Below, piece by piece: positions 9,211 through 18,524 of a stretch of 64,000 bases of DNA (the stretch's first letter is position 1; each line of letters opens with the position of its first letter). This DNA comes from Whitmania pigra (Eukaryota > Annelida > Clitellata > Hirudinida > Haemopidae). The stretch spans positions 124,001 through 188,000 of the forward strand of contig JAJTWR010000132.1 of NCBI GenBank assembly GCA_021613335.1, given 5' to 3'. Under the pieces are notes generated by a model. That model worked only from the letters and a program-made list of their open reading frames with translations, did not search any database and was not told the DNA's origin. A program made the translations under genes and the position numbers.

Positions 9211-12200
9211 CTAAAAACTGGCATTAAGTGAAACAGTAAATGATTTTACGGGAGGTAGGTTTAAACCGGAAAGTAACGTTTCAGGGTCTTGGCCTTTAAG
9301 CCTTTTGGAAGACCATATCGCTATGTTTGATGCTTCGGCGGCAATAGAAAAACTTCGTATTTTTAGCTTTTTTGATAATGCGGGAAAACTGTATTGGATG
9401 TTTAGGTTTCTAAACCTCAAATAAGAAGCATTTACCGTACGCATGTTGTTATAGTTATAAGCGGTGAAGATTGATTGACCAAAAAATCCGGATTTAGCAT
9501 AATTATCGATATCGTCATCGGTAATTAATTTTGGAATAATGGTATATCGTTCATCGCCGGGGGCTGTCCATCTGTTGGCAAAATCTCCCGGGGTATTAAG
9601 GTCGTCTCTAAATAAACTGCTAATGGTTCCGTCTCTATAAAAGTCAACTAGTCTTACCACATGGCCGGCGTTAAATATAAAAGCGGCGCTTAGCGATAGG
9701 TTTTTATACCTTAAAGCAGGGGTAAAACCGCCGGAATATTTAGGATCTCTGGTGCCTTGATATTCTAAATCGGCAAGATTGGTAGAACTGGAGATAAATG
9801 TTGGCACAATTTCTCCTTTACCGTTATAATATTGCGGTAAGCCGTCTTTTGAAAGGCCGGCAAGCCTAAATGCATATAAACCCGATCTAGCCCCGCCCTG
9901 CATACTATACCCTTCTGAACGAGCGATTTGAAATATTGTCGGCTTACTGCCCGACAAGTCAGATAACACCGTGTTTTTATTGTAGGCCGCATTTACCATC
10001 AGGGTTAATTGCAGGTTTGAAACCAGTTTAATAGGACGTAGGTTTATACTAAGCTCAACCCCTTGGTTACGCATATTAGCCCAGTTAAATTGTTTGCTAC
10101 GGTAACCCGACGAATAAGCTACTTGCTTGTCGCCTATTAAATCGAAATTATTTTTTCTATAGATGTTTGCGCTTATATCCGCATAGTTTAACAAGGTAAA
10201 ATCTATACCAAAATTGATTGAATACTCTTTTTCGAATCGCAAGTCGGTATTCTCCGGCTCTAAAACGCTTACAGCCGTAGAGTTATAATTAGGGTATACC
10301 CGGGTAATATTTACTGGATAGGATACTATGGCAGGCCCTCTGTCTCCGTCGTTACCCCGAAGGCCGTAAGTAAACCTGATTTTAGCGTTGGAAATCGTAT
10401 TTTCTATAGATTTCATAAAATTTTCGTTACTAAGGTTCCATCCGATACCCGCAGACCAAGTAGGCGTAAACCTGCTTAAAGTAATGTTGGCGGCGTCATT
10501 TCTCAGATAAAATTCCAACACATATTTTTTTAAATAATTATACTCTGCTTTGGCGTAATAGGCTACCGTGTTCCTATTGTACATGGTATAATAATAGTTT
10601 GTTCCCGCCAGTAAATTTCTTCCGTTATACATTCTTTTTTCATCATCAGGAAGATTGGTAGCCTCAATCAACCTTTGAAGAGCCAAATAGTTTGGCGAGG
10701 TGGTTTTATTTGTAGTTAAATAGCCATACCCTCGGTTAAAATAGCCGTTTTGGTTATTAGCAGCGATCTCCCCTCCCGCCAAAATACTAACAGAATGGTC
10801 TTTAAGATTGTTTAATACATCCCACTCTAATTGAAACCTGCCGGTATAAAATTTAGAAGTAGAGGTTTCTCTGTCTAAAATACCTCCTTCGGGTAATACG
10901 CTCTCTGCCGGCAAATACAAAGCTTTAGAAGGATTTTTATAAAGTCTTTCATTTTTGTCTGATAGTAAAAACCCGTCAAGGTCAACAACCCCTTTTTTTC
11001 TGAACTGGTTTGCGTAATTAGAAAACTCTGTCTGTATTTCCGATACGTCGCTGTTTACAAATCTCGTATTGAATATTCCGCTTAGGGTAAGGTTATTCGC
11101 AAATTTGTATTTCAAATCCGCCTGGACTAAAAAGTCGCTACCGCTAAGGTCGATGTAGTCATTGTTGATTTCCTCGATAATGTTAAAGTTTGTATAGCCT
11201 TTTTTATAGTATTCAAAATTGCCGTTTTCATCATAAGGTCTCATGTTTCTGGCCGCATCTCTGGCATATCTAAATGGATTTACTTTAGTACCCGGATTAT
11301 GTTGATTTCTTTTAGAAAATTTGACCATAATATCGGCAGCCAGGTTTTTACTGATTTGATAACCGGAATTTAGGTTTACGGTGTATCGCTGAACCTTTTC
11401 TCCAAGGGTTTTACCAAGGTCGTCATAATAACTTACAGATAACCGGGCCGAAGCGTTTTCACCCCCGTAGCTGGCGCTTAAAGAATGCTGTTGCATGAGC
11501 GCGTTTTTGTAAAGGTAATCAAACCAATCGGTATTAACCGTTTTTAAATCTTTTGTTTTAGCCCTAAATTGTTCATCTGTAAAAGATTTTACGTTTTGTT
11601 CGTAACGCAATTTTGAATAAGCGCCGGAGGTTTGGGCAGAGAAATCCATTAAACTGCTTTGATATATTCTAAATATCTGTTGATTTAAGACGGTTTGATC
11701 ATAAGAATTCAGCACGTCAAAACTTGTGATCGAAGGTTTAAGCGTTAAAGTTGCATTGCTGTTATAGTTAATATTTAGCGGCGTGTTTTTTTTGGCTCTT
11801 TTGGTGGTAATTACAATTACCCCGTTTACCGCTCTGGTACCGTACATGGCTGTTGCCGTTGCGTCTTTTAACACGCTAATATCTTCAATGTCTTCTGGGT
11901 TTACCCCCGAAAGAGCGCTGGCTAACAGGTTTCTGGCTGCGCCTGAATAAAGTTCTGAAGCAGCAATGCGCAAAGGTGTTTCTAAAGCTACCCCGTCTAA
12001 TACCCATAACGGTTCGTTAATTCCCGACAAGGAAGAACTGCCTCTTATACGAATTTTTGGAGCTGTTCCAAATACCGAAGATGCCGTTTCTATCGTAACC
12101 CCTGCCACTTGGCCTTGTAGCATCTTGTCAAGCGTGCCCATACTGGCTACCTGAATGTCTGATGCTTTTACTTTTGATACCGAACCGGTAAACGATTCCT

Positions 12201-12771
12201 TTTTTATCTGTTGATAGCCGGTAATTACAACATCGGTTAAACTTTGTACATCACTTTTTAGTACAATGCGCATAGGGTTCGTTTCTGCGGGGATTTGGCG
12301 GCTTGTGTATCCAACGCAGCTAAAAACCAATATAACCCCGGCTTTTGAAATACTGATTTTAAATTCGCCGTTGTTATTGGCCACAACCTGGTTATTGGTC
12401 CCTTTTTCAATAACGGAAGCCTTTGATATGGGATCGCCATTATCATCAACAATCCGTCCTGATGCAAACAATTGCTGTCTAATTTCCGCCTTCTGTAAAC
12501 CGTTGCTTTGATTAATGAGAATGGTTTCTTCTGATATTTTGTAACTAAATGGCTGATTGGCAAGCGCTACTTTTAGAGGCTCGAACGAAGATTTTATCAG
12601 ATCTGGCGTTATTTTGTGAGAAAACGCTTTTGCAGATACTTGCCAATGAACAACAAAGATTAACAATGTTGTTAGTTTTATGACTAAAGAGCGTTTAAAA
12701 AAGAGATTTTTGAAAAATAGATAATTTTGCTTATCGTAAAATAAGGAATTAGTATAAGTTTTTAAATTCAT
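9211..12771 (-). CDS. SusC/RagA family TonB-linked outer-membrane transporter with STN domain
   Basis: An 1186-residue TonB-dependent transporter. In order: a long N-terminus with a signal peptide (LLIFVVHWQVSAKAFS), an STN secretin/TonB domain (about 62-92, FEPLKVALANQPFSYKISEE), a carboxypeptidase-regulatory-like barrel (about 105-172), the plug domain (DVVITGYQQIKKESFTGSVS; GVNPEDIEDISVLKDATATAMYG) and a large beta-barrel ending in a C-terminal Phe. STN-bearing SusC proteins normally signal substrate to a FecR anti-sigma factor, and the sigma/FecR pair lies directly upstream, 95 bases away. Imports the substrate captured by SusD. Confidence 0.94.
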   Translation of the reverse strand: MNLKTYTNSLFYDKQNYLFFKNLFFKRSLVIKLTTLLIFVVHWQVSAKAFSHKITPDLIKSSFEPLKVALANQPFSYKISEETILINQSNGLQKAEIRQQLFASGRIVDDNGDPISKASVIEKGTNNQVVANNNGEFKISISKAGVILVFSCVGYTSRQIPAETNPMRIVLKSDVQSLTDVVITGYQQIKKESFTGSVSKVKASDIQVASMGTLDKMLQGQVAGVTIETASSVFGTAPKIRIRGSSSLSGINEPLWVLDGVALETPLRIAASELYSGAARNLLASALSGVNPEDIEDISVLKDATATAMYGTRAVNGVIVITTKRAKKNTPLNINYNSNATLTLKPSITSFDVLNSYDQTVLNQQIFRIYQSSLMDFSAQTSGAYSKLRYEQNVKSFTDEQFRAKTKDLKTVNTDWFDYLYKNALMQQHSLSASYGGENASARLSVSYYDDLGKTLGEKVQRYTVNLNSGYQISKNLAADIMVKFSKRNQHNPGTKVNPFRYARDAARNMRPYDENGNFEYYKKGYTNFNIIEEINNDYIDLSGSDFLVQADLKYKFANNLTLSGIFNTRFVNSDVSEIQTEFSNYANQFRKKGVVDLDGFLLSDKNERLYKNPSKALYLPAESVLPEGGILDRETSTSKFYTGRFQLEWDVLNNLKDHSVSILAGGEIAANNQNGYFNRGYGYLTTNKTTSPNYLALQRLIEATNLPDDEKRMYNGRNLLAGTNYYYTMYNRNTVAYYAKAEYNYLKKYVLEFYLRNDAANITLSRFTPTWSAGIGWNLSNENFMKSIENTISNAKIRFTYGLRGNDGDRGPAIVSYPVNITRVYPNYNSTAVSVLEPENTDLRFEKEYSINFGIDFTLLNYADISANIYRKNNFDLIGDKQVAYSSGYRSKQFNWANMRNQGVELSINLRPIKLVSNLQLTLMVNAAYNKNTVLSDLSGSKPTIFQIARSEGYSMQGGARSGLYAFRLAGLSKDGLPQYYNGKGEIVPTFISSSTNLADLEYQGTRDPKYSGGFTPALRYKNLSLSAAFIFNAGHVVRLVDFYRDGTISSLFRDDLNTPGDFANRWTAPGDERYTIIPKLITDDDIDNYAKSGFFGQSIFTAYNYNNMRTVNASYLRFRNLNIQYSFPALSKKLKIRSFSIAAEASNIAIWSSKRLKGQDPETLLSGLNLPPVKSFTVSLNASF

Positions 12772-12866
12772 ACATTTGGTCAGATTAAACAGTTGTTTGA
12801 TTAATGAGTTTGTTTAATCGCCGCTTAGCTATCGGCGAATAGTTTGTTCTTTTTTTGTTTATAATG

Positions 12867-13652
12867 TTACATAGGCAAACTTTTGGTTAAAATTTGAATG
12901 GTATTGTCGGTTATTTTAAAATGAATGTCTCGCGCGTCTTCCAAAGTTTTTGGTAAGTTATTCAAGGTCTCTTTTTTGGCAAGCAATACATTGTATCCCG
13001 TTTCTGGAACATGGCGATAATCTACTTTTACGTTATACCCTCCAGAAAGTTGTTTGAGAATGTCTTTTATGCATAGGTCAAACATAAAATTTTCTTGCCG
13101 CCAAGCTATCGCTGTTTCGGTGTTAACCGTGTTTGTTTTGGTTGGCTTATTAATTTCATAGAAAGAATGCGCTGCGGGTAAAAGAGGGTGTTTTTCATAA
13201 GATAGGGTAATTATGTTTACGCAACCGCTTAACAAAGGCGGTTTTTGGACAGAATTACCGTTGTAACGGCTTAGGTTAAACTTAGCTCCAAATACCTCAA
13301 TATCCTGTCTTTGAGAGAAATAAAGCGGTAAAAGCCCAATAATAGCCGTTATTGCAACGACTGAGGCGTACTTAAACAAATAATTGTTAAATAAGAGGAT
13401 TATTAACGGTTTATAATAGATGTTGGCTTTTAAGAACTTATTTGTTTTTTGAAAAACGCTACAAGGCTCAATGTTGTTGTTAATTTTAAAAAATTCGGTT
13501 ACCTCCTCTTTATCAAATTGGGCTTCAATAAGCGCTTTTAGTTGTTCTTCATTTAAATCCTCGCCAAAATATTTAATTAACGCCCTTATTTCATCCTCAG
13601 AGCATTTGTTTTCCAAATAACGATTAAATGTTTCTTGTAAATTTAGCATCAT
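12867..13652 (-). CDS. FecR-like anti-sigma factor, shortened
   Basis: A 261-residue FecR-type protein. Residues 1-90 form the cytoplasmic anti-sigma part, about 93-112 a single transmembrane helix, and the C-terminal part from roughly 195 is the DUF4974 domain (FDLCIKDILKQLSGGYNVKVDY). Between them only the tail of the FecR domain remains: QDIEVFGAKFNLSRY corresponds to the end of that domain, and it follows the membrane helix almost at once. Bacteroidota FecR proteins usually carry a longer periplasmic core here (about 300-390 residues in all). It likely transmits the SusC STN signal to the sigma factor. Whether the short form still works is unknown. Confidence 0.8.
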   Translation of the reverse strand: MMLNLQETFNRYLENKCSEDEIRALIKYFGEDLNEEQLKALIEAQFDKEEVTEFFKINNNIEPCSVFQKTNKFLKANIYYKPLIILLFNNYLFKYASVVAITAIIGLLPLYFSQRQDIEVFGAKFNLSRYNGNSVQKPPLLSGCVNIITLSYEKHPLLPAAHSFYEINKPTKTNTVNTETAIAWRQENFMFDLCIKDILKQLSGGYNVKVDYRHVPETGYNVLLAKKETLNNLPKTLEDARDIHFKITDNTIQILTKSLPM

Positions 13653-13669
13653 AAATAAAAAAACAGATT

Positions 13670-14296
13670 TTATTCAAACATAATACGCTTTAACTGAAAA
13701 AACCAACTATCCGTTTTCAAAAAAAAATAAAAAACAAGAATGTAAAAACTTGCGAATCGCCGCTTCAATATTCGGGAGGCTTTTACAATATGATTGTTTA
13801 TTGTAGCAGTAGAAATGTTTAATAATTTAGCAACTTCTTTGTAGCTTTTATCTTCTATTTTGCAAAGGTTAAACACTTCCCTGCATTTTTCCGGCAGGTC
13901 CTCAATGGCTTTTTTCAGTTCTTTAATATCTTCTTTAAGATAAAGATCTTGTTCTAAAGAGGTATATTCGAGTTCTTTATAAGCGCTAATCAGTTGGTTT
14001 TGCAGTTTTATATCTCTTGAAACTTTTCTAAAAAAATCATACACTTTATTTTTAGCGATATTATACAAAAAACTTTGAAAAGATTTTTCTGCGTCTATCT
14101 TTGCCCTGTTCTGCCAAACGGTAATAAACACATCTTGTAAAATGCTTGAAGCAATATCAGTATCTTTTACCAGCCTATAAATGTTGGCATATAAGCCCGA
14201 CCGGTATTGCTTGTACAACATATCGAACCCTTTTATATTGCCGTTTTTCAGCAATAAAATTGTCTTTTCATCATTATAATTATACAAACTACGCAT
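13670..14296 (-). CDS. FecI-like ECF RNA polymerase sigma factor
   Basis: A 208-residue ECF sigma factor. Sigma region 2 (FDMLYKQYRSGLYANIYRLVKDTDIASSIL-type sequence and QDVFITVWQNR) and region 4 (LPEKCREVFNLCKIEDKSYKEVAKLLNISTATINNHI) are both intact. It should direct transcription of the downstream SusCD operon when FecR is signalled by the transporter. It lies 17 bases upstream of the FecR gene. The hydrophobic C-terminal tail after region 4 is seen in other Bacteroidota FecI-like proteins. Confidence 0.92.
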   Translation of the reverse strand: MRSLYNYNDEKTILLLKNGNIKGFDMLYKQYRSGLYANIYRLVKDTDIASSILQDVFITVWQNRAKIDAEKSFQSFLYNIAKNKVYDFFRKVSRDIKLQNQLISAYKELEYTSLEQDLYLKEDIKELKKAIEDLPEKCREVFNLCKIEDKSYKEVAKLLNISTATINNHIVKASRILKRRFASFYILVFYFFLKTDSWFFQLKRIMFE

Positions 14297-14338
14297 AGAA
14301 GGAAACAGAGATGTTTAGGTTTAAATAGAAGGTTGTTT

Positions 14339-14346
14339 CAAATATA
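14339..14346 (-). promoter_or_regulatory. Candidate -7 box of the ECF sigma gene
   Basis: TATATTTG on the minus strand (TAnnTTTG) lies 42 bases before the sigma-factor ATG. The -33 region has TGTG instead of TTTG, so it is a partial match. Confidence 0.4.
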
Positions 14347-14439
14347 TTAAAATATGTTAATAAAAAACACATAAATTAACATTTTTTCATTAAAATAAAA
14401 GATAGATTTTATTTTAATTCGCGATGAAATAAGGGCGGG

Positions 14440-15009
14440 TTATTTGTATAGACTTTTCTTTTCCATGAAATCAATCACGGCATCTGGCACTAAAAACCGG
14501 ATATTTTTGTGGTTTTTTATCGCATTTCTGACAAAGGAAGACGATAATTCCATTAACGGCGTTTCGGTAATAAAAACGGTTGGTTCTTTTTCCCATTCGT
14601 TCGGGTCGAAGCCCGGGCGGGGATAGACAAAAATCTTATGATTTTTCAAAAGCGTTTCGTAATTCTTCCATTTCTTAAAAGAGGAAAGATTATCAGTCCC
14701 CATAATCAAAGCAAATTGCTTGGTTGGATATTTTTCCTGTAAGTAAGCCAGCGTGTCTGAGGTGTAAGACGGTTGGGCTAGTTTAAATTCAATATCGCTT
14801 ACCTTAATTTGCGGGACATCTTCGGTTGCCAACTTGGCCATTTCCAGGCGGTCGTACATATCGGCTAACCCGGTTTTTTGTTTAAAAGGATTTTGCGGCG
14901 ATACCACCAGCCAAACCTCTGTTAGTTGGGTGTAGTTGGCCATATAATTGGCTATGATTAAATGGCCGATGTGTATAGGATTAAACGAGCCGAAGAAAAG
15001 ACCAATCAT
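14440..15009 (-). CDS. nadD: Nicotinate-nucleotide adenylyltransferase
   Basis: A 189-residue NadD. It converts nicotinate mononucleotide and ATP to deamido-NAD. GLFFGSFNPIHIGHLIIA holds the nucleotidyltransferase (H/T)xGH motif, and ELSSSFVRNAI is the C-terminal SSxxR signature. VVSPQNPFKQK is the usual NadD substrate loop. It follows gmk and yicC in the conserved Bacteroidota order yicC-gmk-nadD. Confidence 0.95.
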   Translation of the reverse strand: MIGLFFGSFNPIHIGHLIIANYMANYTQLTEVWLVVSPQNPFKQKTGLADMYDRLEMAKLATEDVPQIKVSDIEFKLAQPSYTSDTLAYLQEKYPTKQFALIMGTDNLSSFKKWKNYETLLKNHKIFVYPRPGFDPNEWEKEPTVFITETPLMELSSSFVRNAIKNHKNIRFLVPDAVIDFMEKKSLYK

Positions 15010-15048
15010 ATTTTAAAATTAAATACAAAATAACGGTTTAGGCTAAGA

Positions 15049-15618
15049 TTAGCCTTTTAAAAAAGCGCTAACCAAATTTTCGGCTTCTTTGCAAGCAGTT
15101 TCTAAATGGATGTTTTTTAAAATCAAGTCAAATTTATCAGCGTATAAAAGTTCTTTTTCAGCTTTTAAAAAGCGTTCTTGAAGTTTTTCTTCGCTGTCGG
15201 TTCTCCGGGCGGTTAAACGCTGTTTCAAAACGTCTAATGACGGCGGTTGTACAAAAACGGCTAAGGCTTTGTCTCCAAATTTGCGTTTTAGGCGCAGGCC
15301 TCCTTCTACGTCAATATCAAAAATCACGCTTTTACCTTCGTCCCAAATACGCTGAAGTTCGCTTTGCAAAGTGCCGTAAAAGGCGCCGGAATACACCTCT
15401 TCAAACTCAACAAACTGCTGCGTAGACACTTTATGAAAAAACGCTTCCATACTGATAAAATAATAATCTTTTCCATCTACTTCAGCCTCTCTTGGCAGGC
15501 GGGTAGTGGCCGAAACAGAGAAACTAAGTTGAGGAATTTTTTTAAGTAAATGTTTTACAATGGTTGTTTTACCGGTGCCCGAAGGAGCCGAGAATATAAT
15601 GAGTTTACCTTTTTTCAT
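15049..15618 (-). CDS. gmk: Guanylate kinase
   Basis: Phosphorylates GMP to GDP. The protein of 189 residues has the P-loop SAPSGTGKTT (about 10-19), the GMP-binding SATTRLPREAEVDGKDYYF region and the FDIDVEGGLRLK segment. The ATG at 15618 was preferred to the frame's earlier ATG at 15648 because the family begins MKKGKLIIFSAPSG; ten extra residues would be untypical. Part of a yicC-gmk-nadD run. Confidence 0.95.
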   Translation of the reverse strand: MKKGKLIIFSAPSGTGKTTIVKHLLKKIPQLSFSVSATTRLPREAEVDGKDYYFISMEAFFHKVSTQQFVEFEEVYSGAFYGTLQSELQRIWDEGKSVIFDIDVEGGLRLKRKFGDKALAVFVQPPSLDVLKQRLTARRTDSEEKLQERFLKAEKELLYADKFDLILKNIHLETACKEAENLVSAFLKG

Positions 15619-15678
15619 TTTATGCCAAAGCCAGAAAAAAGACCCCAAGCACAGAACTTTAAGGGCTTATATTTCGGC

Positions 15679-16554
15679 CTACAATATGTTTAACAATTGT
15701 TCCTTTATTTTTTCCAACTCTTCTTTCATGCAGACAACAAGCTGTTGTATTTTAGCATCATTGGCTTTTGCGCCCATTGTGTTAATTTCGCGTCCAATTT
15801 CTTGTGAAATAAAATTCAATTTCTTTCCATTCCCTTCGTTGCTGTTTAAAACAGATATAAAGTAGCTGCAATGACTTTTTAGACGAATTTTTTCTTCTGT
15901 GATATCAAGTTTTTCGATGTAATAAATGAGTTCTTGCTCAAGGCGGTTTTGGTCAACACATATTTTGCTGACCGCATCGCCTAAAAACTGTTGTAAGCGG
16001 GTTTTTATCTGGATCATGCGTTGGGGTTCTAACAGGTCAATCTCCTTGAAAAGAACCATGATATTGTTTATACGAAGCAGAAGGTCTGCCTTTAGCATGG
16101 TTCCTTCATTAGCTCTAAACTGGTTAAAATTAGCAAGAGCATTATTAAAAGTTTCGTTCAGCGCTCGCCACTCAGCCTCATTTGCCGTTTCTTCGGCCGA
16201 GTTAATAACCTCCGGAAAGGTTAAAGCCAATTGAAACAGGTTATCGCCTGTGCTGCCTAACTCCGTTTTAATTTCCTCGAGTTGTTTGTAGTATTGTTTG
16301 AGGAGATTTTTGTTAATAACGGCTGCTTTTTGCGTATTCTCGTTGCGTTCTATAAGCAAAGCAACGCTTACTTTGCCTCGTTCTATTTCTTTGGCACAAA
16401 GATTACGAAGGCTAAGTTCTTTATCAAAATAAGCTCTTGGAATTTTTAGGGTAAGATCTAAGAACTTAGAGTTGAGCGATTTGATTTCTACCGTGATTTT
16501 AGCGCCATTAAAATCGGCGATAGCCAAGCCGAAGCCTGTCATTGATTTTATCAT
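15679..16554 (-). CDS. yicC: YicC family endoribonuclease
   Basis: A 291-residue YicC protein, full length. It starts MIKSMTGFGLA, the invariant family N-terminus, and has the DUF1732 C-terminal region with LKSHCSYFISVLNSNEGNGKKLNFISQEIGREINTMGAK-type sequence (LNFISQE, REINT, GAKA). YicC from E. coli is an endoribonuclease acting on some small RNAs; the substrate here is unknown. It is upstream of gmk on the same strand. Confidence 0.93.
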   Translation of the reverse strand: MIKSMTGFGLAIADFNGAKITVEIKSLNSKFLDLTLKIPRAYFDKELSLRNLCAKEIERGKVSVALLIERNENTQKAAVINKNLLKQYYKQLEEIKTELGSTGDNLFQLALTFPEVINSAEETANEAEWRALNETFNNALANFNQFRANEGTMLKADLLLRINNIMVLFKEIDLLEPQRMIQIKTRLQQFLGDAVSKICVDQNRLEQELIYYIEKLDITEEKIRLKSHCSYFISVLNSNEGNGKKLNFISQEIGREINTMGAKANDAKIQQLVVCMKEELEKIKEQLLNIL

Positions 16555-16743
16555 ATGTAAAGATATAAAAGATATTCTAAAATAGATGCGACTGACGGTT
16601 TAAGACTTTGTTTGCGTAATTTTTGGCAATTTTTATCCTTGTAACCTGAGTTGGGTTAATAATTAAGAAATTATTTGCAATCAAATCGGGATATTTGTAT
16701 GTTTAAGTTTGTGAATATTAAATGGTTAAAAAACAAATCCGCT

Positions 16744-16896
16744 ATGATTAGCCGCCATAAAGCTATTGATATTTTTTGCATAGTCTTGCAATTTTGTAAG
16801 AATTTTGATAAAAACGCTAAAAACTTCATTTTAGGTAAGCCTTCTTAACCTCCCCTTATAATGTCCAATAGCGAGATCGTTAGTGTCTTGCTATGA
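16744..16896 (+). pseudogene. Remnant of an IS982-like transposase 5' end
   Basis: In this otherwise empty 534-base space between yicC and frr, one frame reads MISRHKAIDIFCIVLQFCKN, then a lysine-rich stretch ending GKPS, an in-frame TAA at 16846, and MSNSEIVSVLL before TGA. The pattern IxIFCxxxxFCKxF followed some 40 residues later by MSxSEIxxxL is the N-terminus of IS982-group (DDE) transposases as I recall it. The rest of the element is missing. Identity is by remembered motif, with no alignment run. No other gene is visible in 16555-17088. Confidence 0.5.
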
Positions 16897-16963
16897 AAAG
16901 GTCTGTTATCGAAACGGTAAATGATGAGCATAAAAACAGTTGTCAAATCGAACATTCCAGCCC

Positions 16964-17007
16964 CTGATCATTGCAACGGCAAAAATAAACAGCGAAAAAA
17001 TGATCAG
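16964..17007. repeat. Perfect 9-bp inverted repeat with 26-base loop
   Basis: CTGATCATT at 16964-16972 is repeated in inverted form (AATGATCAG) at 16999-17007 and followed on the plus strand by ATTTTTTT. It could be a weak terminator, a small-RNA end or a leftover of the neighbouring IS remnant. No gene on the plus strand runs into it apart from that remnant. Confidence 0.35.
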
Positions 17008-17088
17008 ATTTTTTTACGATAAAATTTGTCAAAATTAGCCGTTACGACCTTTAACCGGGATTCGTATGCCATCGTTATTCAGATTAGG

Positions 17089-17652
17089 TTATATCGTCAT
17101 AATATCTTTTTCTTTGGCTTCGGCATGTTTATCTATTTTTATAATACAGGCGTCTGTTATTTTTTGTACTTCCGCTTCGCCGGTTTTTATTTCGTCTTCA
17201 GAAATACCTTCGCCTTTCAGCTTCTTAATTTTCTCGTTAGCTTCTTTACGGATATTACGCACGGTTATTCGGCCTCGTTCTGCTTCTTCTTTTACTTTTT
17301 TTACTAAATCTTTACGTCGTTCTTCGGTTAACGGCGGAACCGCCAACCGAATTATCAAGCCGTCGTTTTGCGGGTTTAAGCCAATATTTGCCTCCATAAT
17401 AGCTCTTTCAATTGATGAAAGCAAGGCTTTTTCCCAAGGCTGGATAATCAAAGTTCGCGCATCGGGGGTGTTGATGCCTGCTACTTGGTTTAAAGGAGTA
17501 GAGTTTCCGTAGTAATCTACCATAATGCCGTCAAGCATGCTCGCAGAAGCTCTTCCTGCTCGTATTTTAGCCAGTTCTGTTTCGTAGTGTAAAATAGCTT
17601 TTTCCATTATGTTTTGCACATCAGTCAACTGTTTTTTTATAAGGTCGTTCAT
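17089..17652 (-). CDS. frr: Ribosome recycling factor
   Basis: A 187-residue RRF, full length. It splits post-termination ribosomes together with EF-G. Recognisable segments: KIRAGRASASMLDGIMVDYYG, TPLNQVAGINTPDARTL, IQPWEKALLSSIERAI and the RRKDLVKKVKEEAERGRI/TVRNIRKEANEKIKKL helical arm. A -7 box lies 17 bases upstream. It follows pyrH on the same strand, a common order. Confidence 0.96.
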   Translation of the reverse strand: MNDLIKKQLTDVQNIMEKAILHYETELAKIRAGRASASMLDGIMVDYYGNSTPLNQVAGINTPDARTLIIQPWEKALLSSIERAIMEANIGLNPQNDGLIIRLAVPPLTEERRKDLVKKVKEEAERGRITVRNIRKEANEKIKKLKGEGISEDEIKTGEAEVQKITDACIIKIDKHAEAKEKDIMTI

Positions 17653-17669
17653 TTTCGATGAGTTTTGTG

Positions 17670-17677
17670 CAAAAATA
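17670..17677 (-). promoter_or_regulatory. Candidate -7 box of frr
   Basis: TATTTTTG on the minus strand (TAnnTTTG) ends 17 bases before the frr ATG. The -33 element is unclear. Confidence 0.4.
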
Positions 17678-17810
17678 TAAAATAAACCATTAACCGGCTA
17701 TTTTGTTAAACCGCTTTATGATAATGAAATAAAAGAGATGGTTGTAAATAAAATTTATCTCAACCGTTAGCCAAAGAAGGCAATTACAGGACACAAAACA
17801 GGAACGGTTT

Positions 17811-18518
17811 TTAATTTTTTACCAAAGTGCCTATTTCTTCGCCCTTGGCAATTTTCATCAGGTTGTCTGAATTGTTCATGTCGAACACAATAATTGGAAG
17901 TTTATTTTCTTTGCAAAGCGTGAAGGCCGTCATATCCATTACGTTTAAGCCATTGTTGTAAACTTCTTTAAACGAAATTTGCGAATATTTTATTGCAGAA
18001 GGATCTTTCTCCGGGTCTGCAGAATAAATACCGTCTACTCTTGTGCCTTTTAATACCACATTGGCGTTAATTTCGAGGGCTCTGAGAGCTGCGGCCGAAT
18101 CTGTTGTGAAATAAGGGTTGCCGGTGCCTGCGCCAAAAATTACAATGCGACGTTTTTCTAAATGCCTAATCGCTCTGCGACGAACAAAAGGCTCGCAAAT
18201 TTGTTCCATTTTAATGGCAGACAACAAGCGGGTTTTTATGCCTATTTTTTCTAAGGCATCTTGTAGCGCCATGCTGTTAATTACGGTAGCCAACATGCCC
18301 ATATAGTCGGCCTGCGCTCTGTCCATGCCGGATTTTTCAGCGCTTAACCCCCTAAAAATGTTTCCTCCGCCAATAACAATGGCAATTTCAAGGCCGATAT
18401 CATGTACGGCTTTAATGTCTTCCGCGTATTGTTTTACGCGATCATTATCAATACCATATTGTTTGTTGCCCATCAATGCCTCGCCGCTTAGTTTAAGTAA
18501 AATCCGTTTGTATTTCAT
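17811..18518 (-). CDS. pyrH: Uridylate kinase (UMP kinase)
   Basis: A 235-residue amino-acid-kinase-family UMP kinase making UDP from UMP. Motifs: [15 protein letters not shown] at the N-terminus, [11 protein letters not shown], the [22 protein letters not shown] segment ([10 protein letters not shown]) and the [20 protein letters not shown] loop. Start at 18518 ([14 protein letters not shown]) was preferred because the longer frame start at 18536 would lie upstream of the predicted transcription start. Neighbours frr and tsf are also translation genes. Confidence 0.96.
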   Translation of the reverse strand: MKYKRILLKLSGEALMGNKQYGIDNDRVKQYAEDIKAVHDIGLEIAIVIGGGNIFRGLSAEKSGMDRAQADYMGMLATVINSMALQDALEKIGIKTRLLSAIKMEQICEPFVRRRAIRHLEKRRIVIFGAGTGNPYFTTDSAAALRALEINANVVLKGTRVDGIYSADPEKDPSAIKYSQISFKEVYNNGLNVMDMTAFTLCKENKLPIIVFDMNNSDNLMKIAKGEEIGTLVKN

Positions 18519-18524
18519 GAAGGT

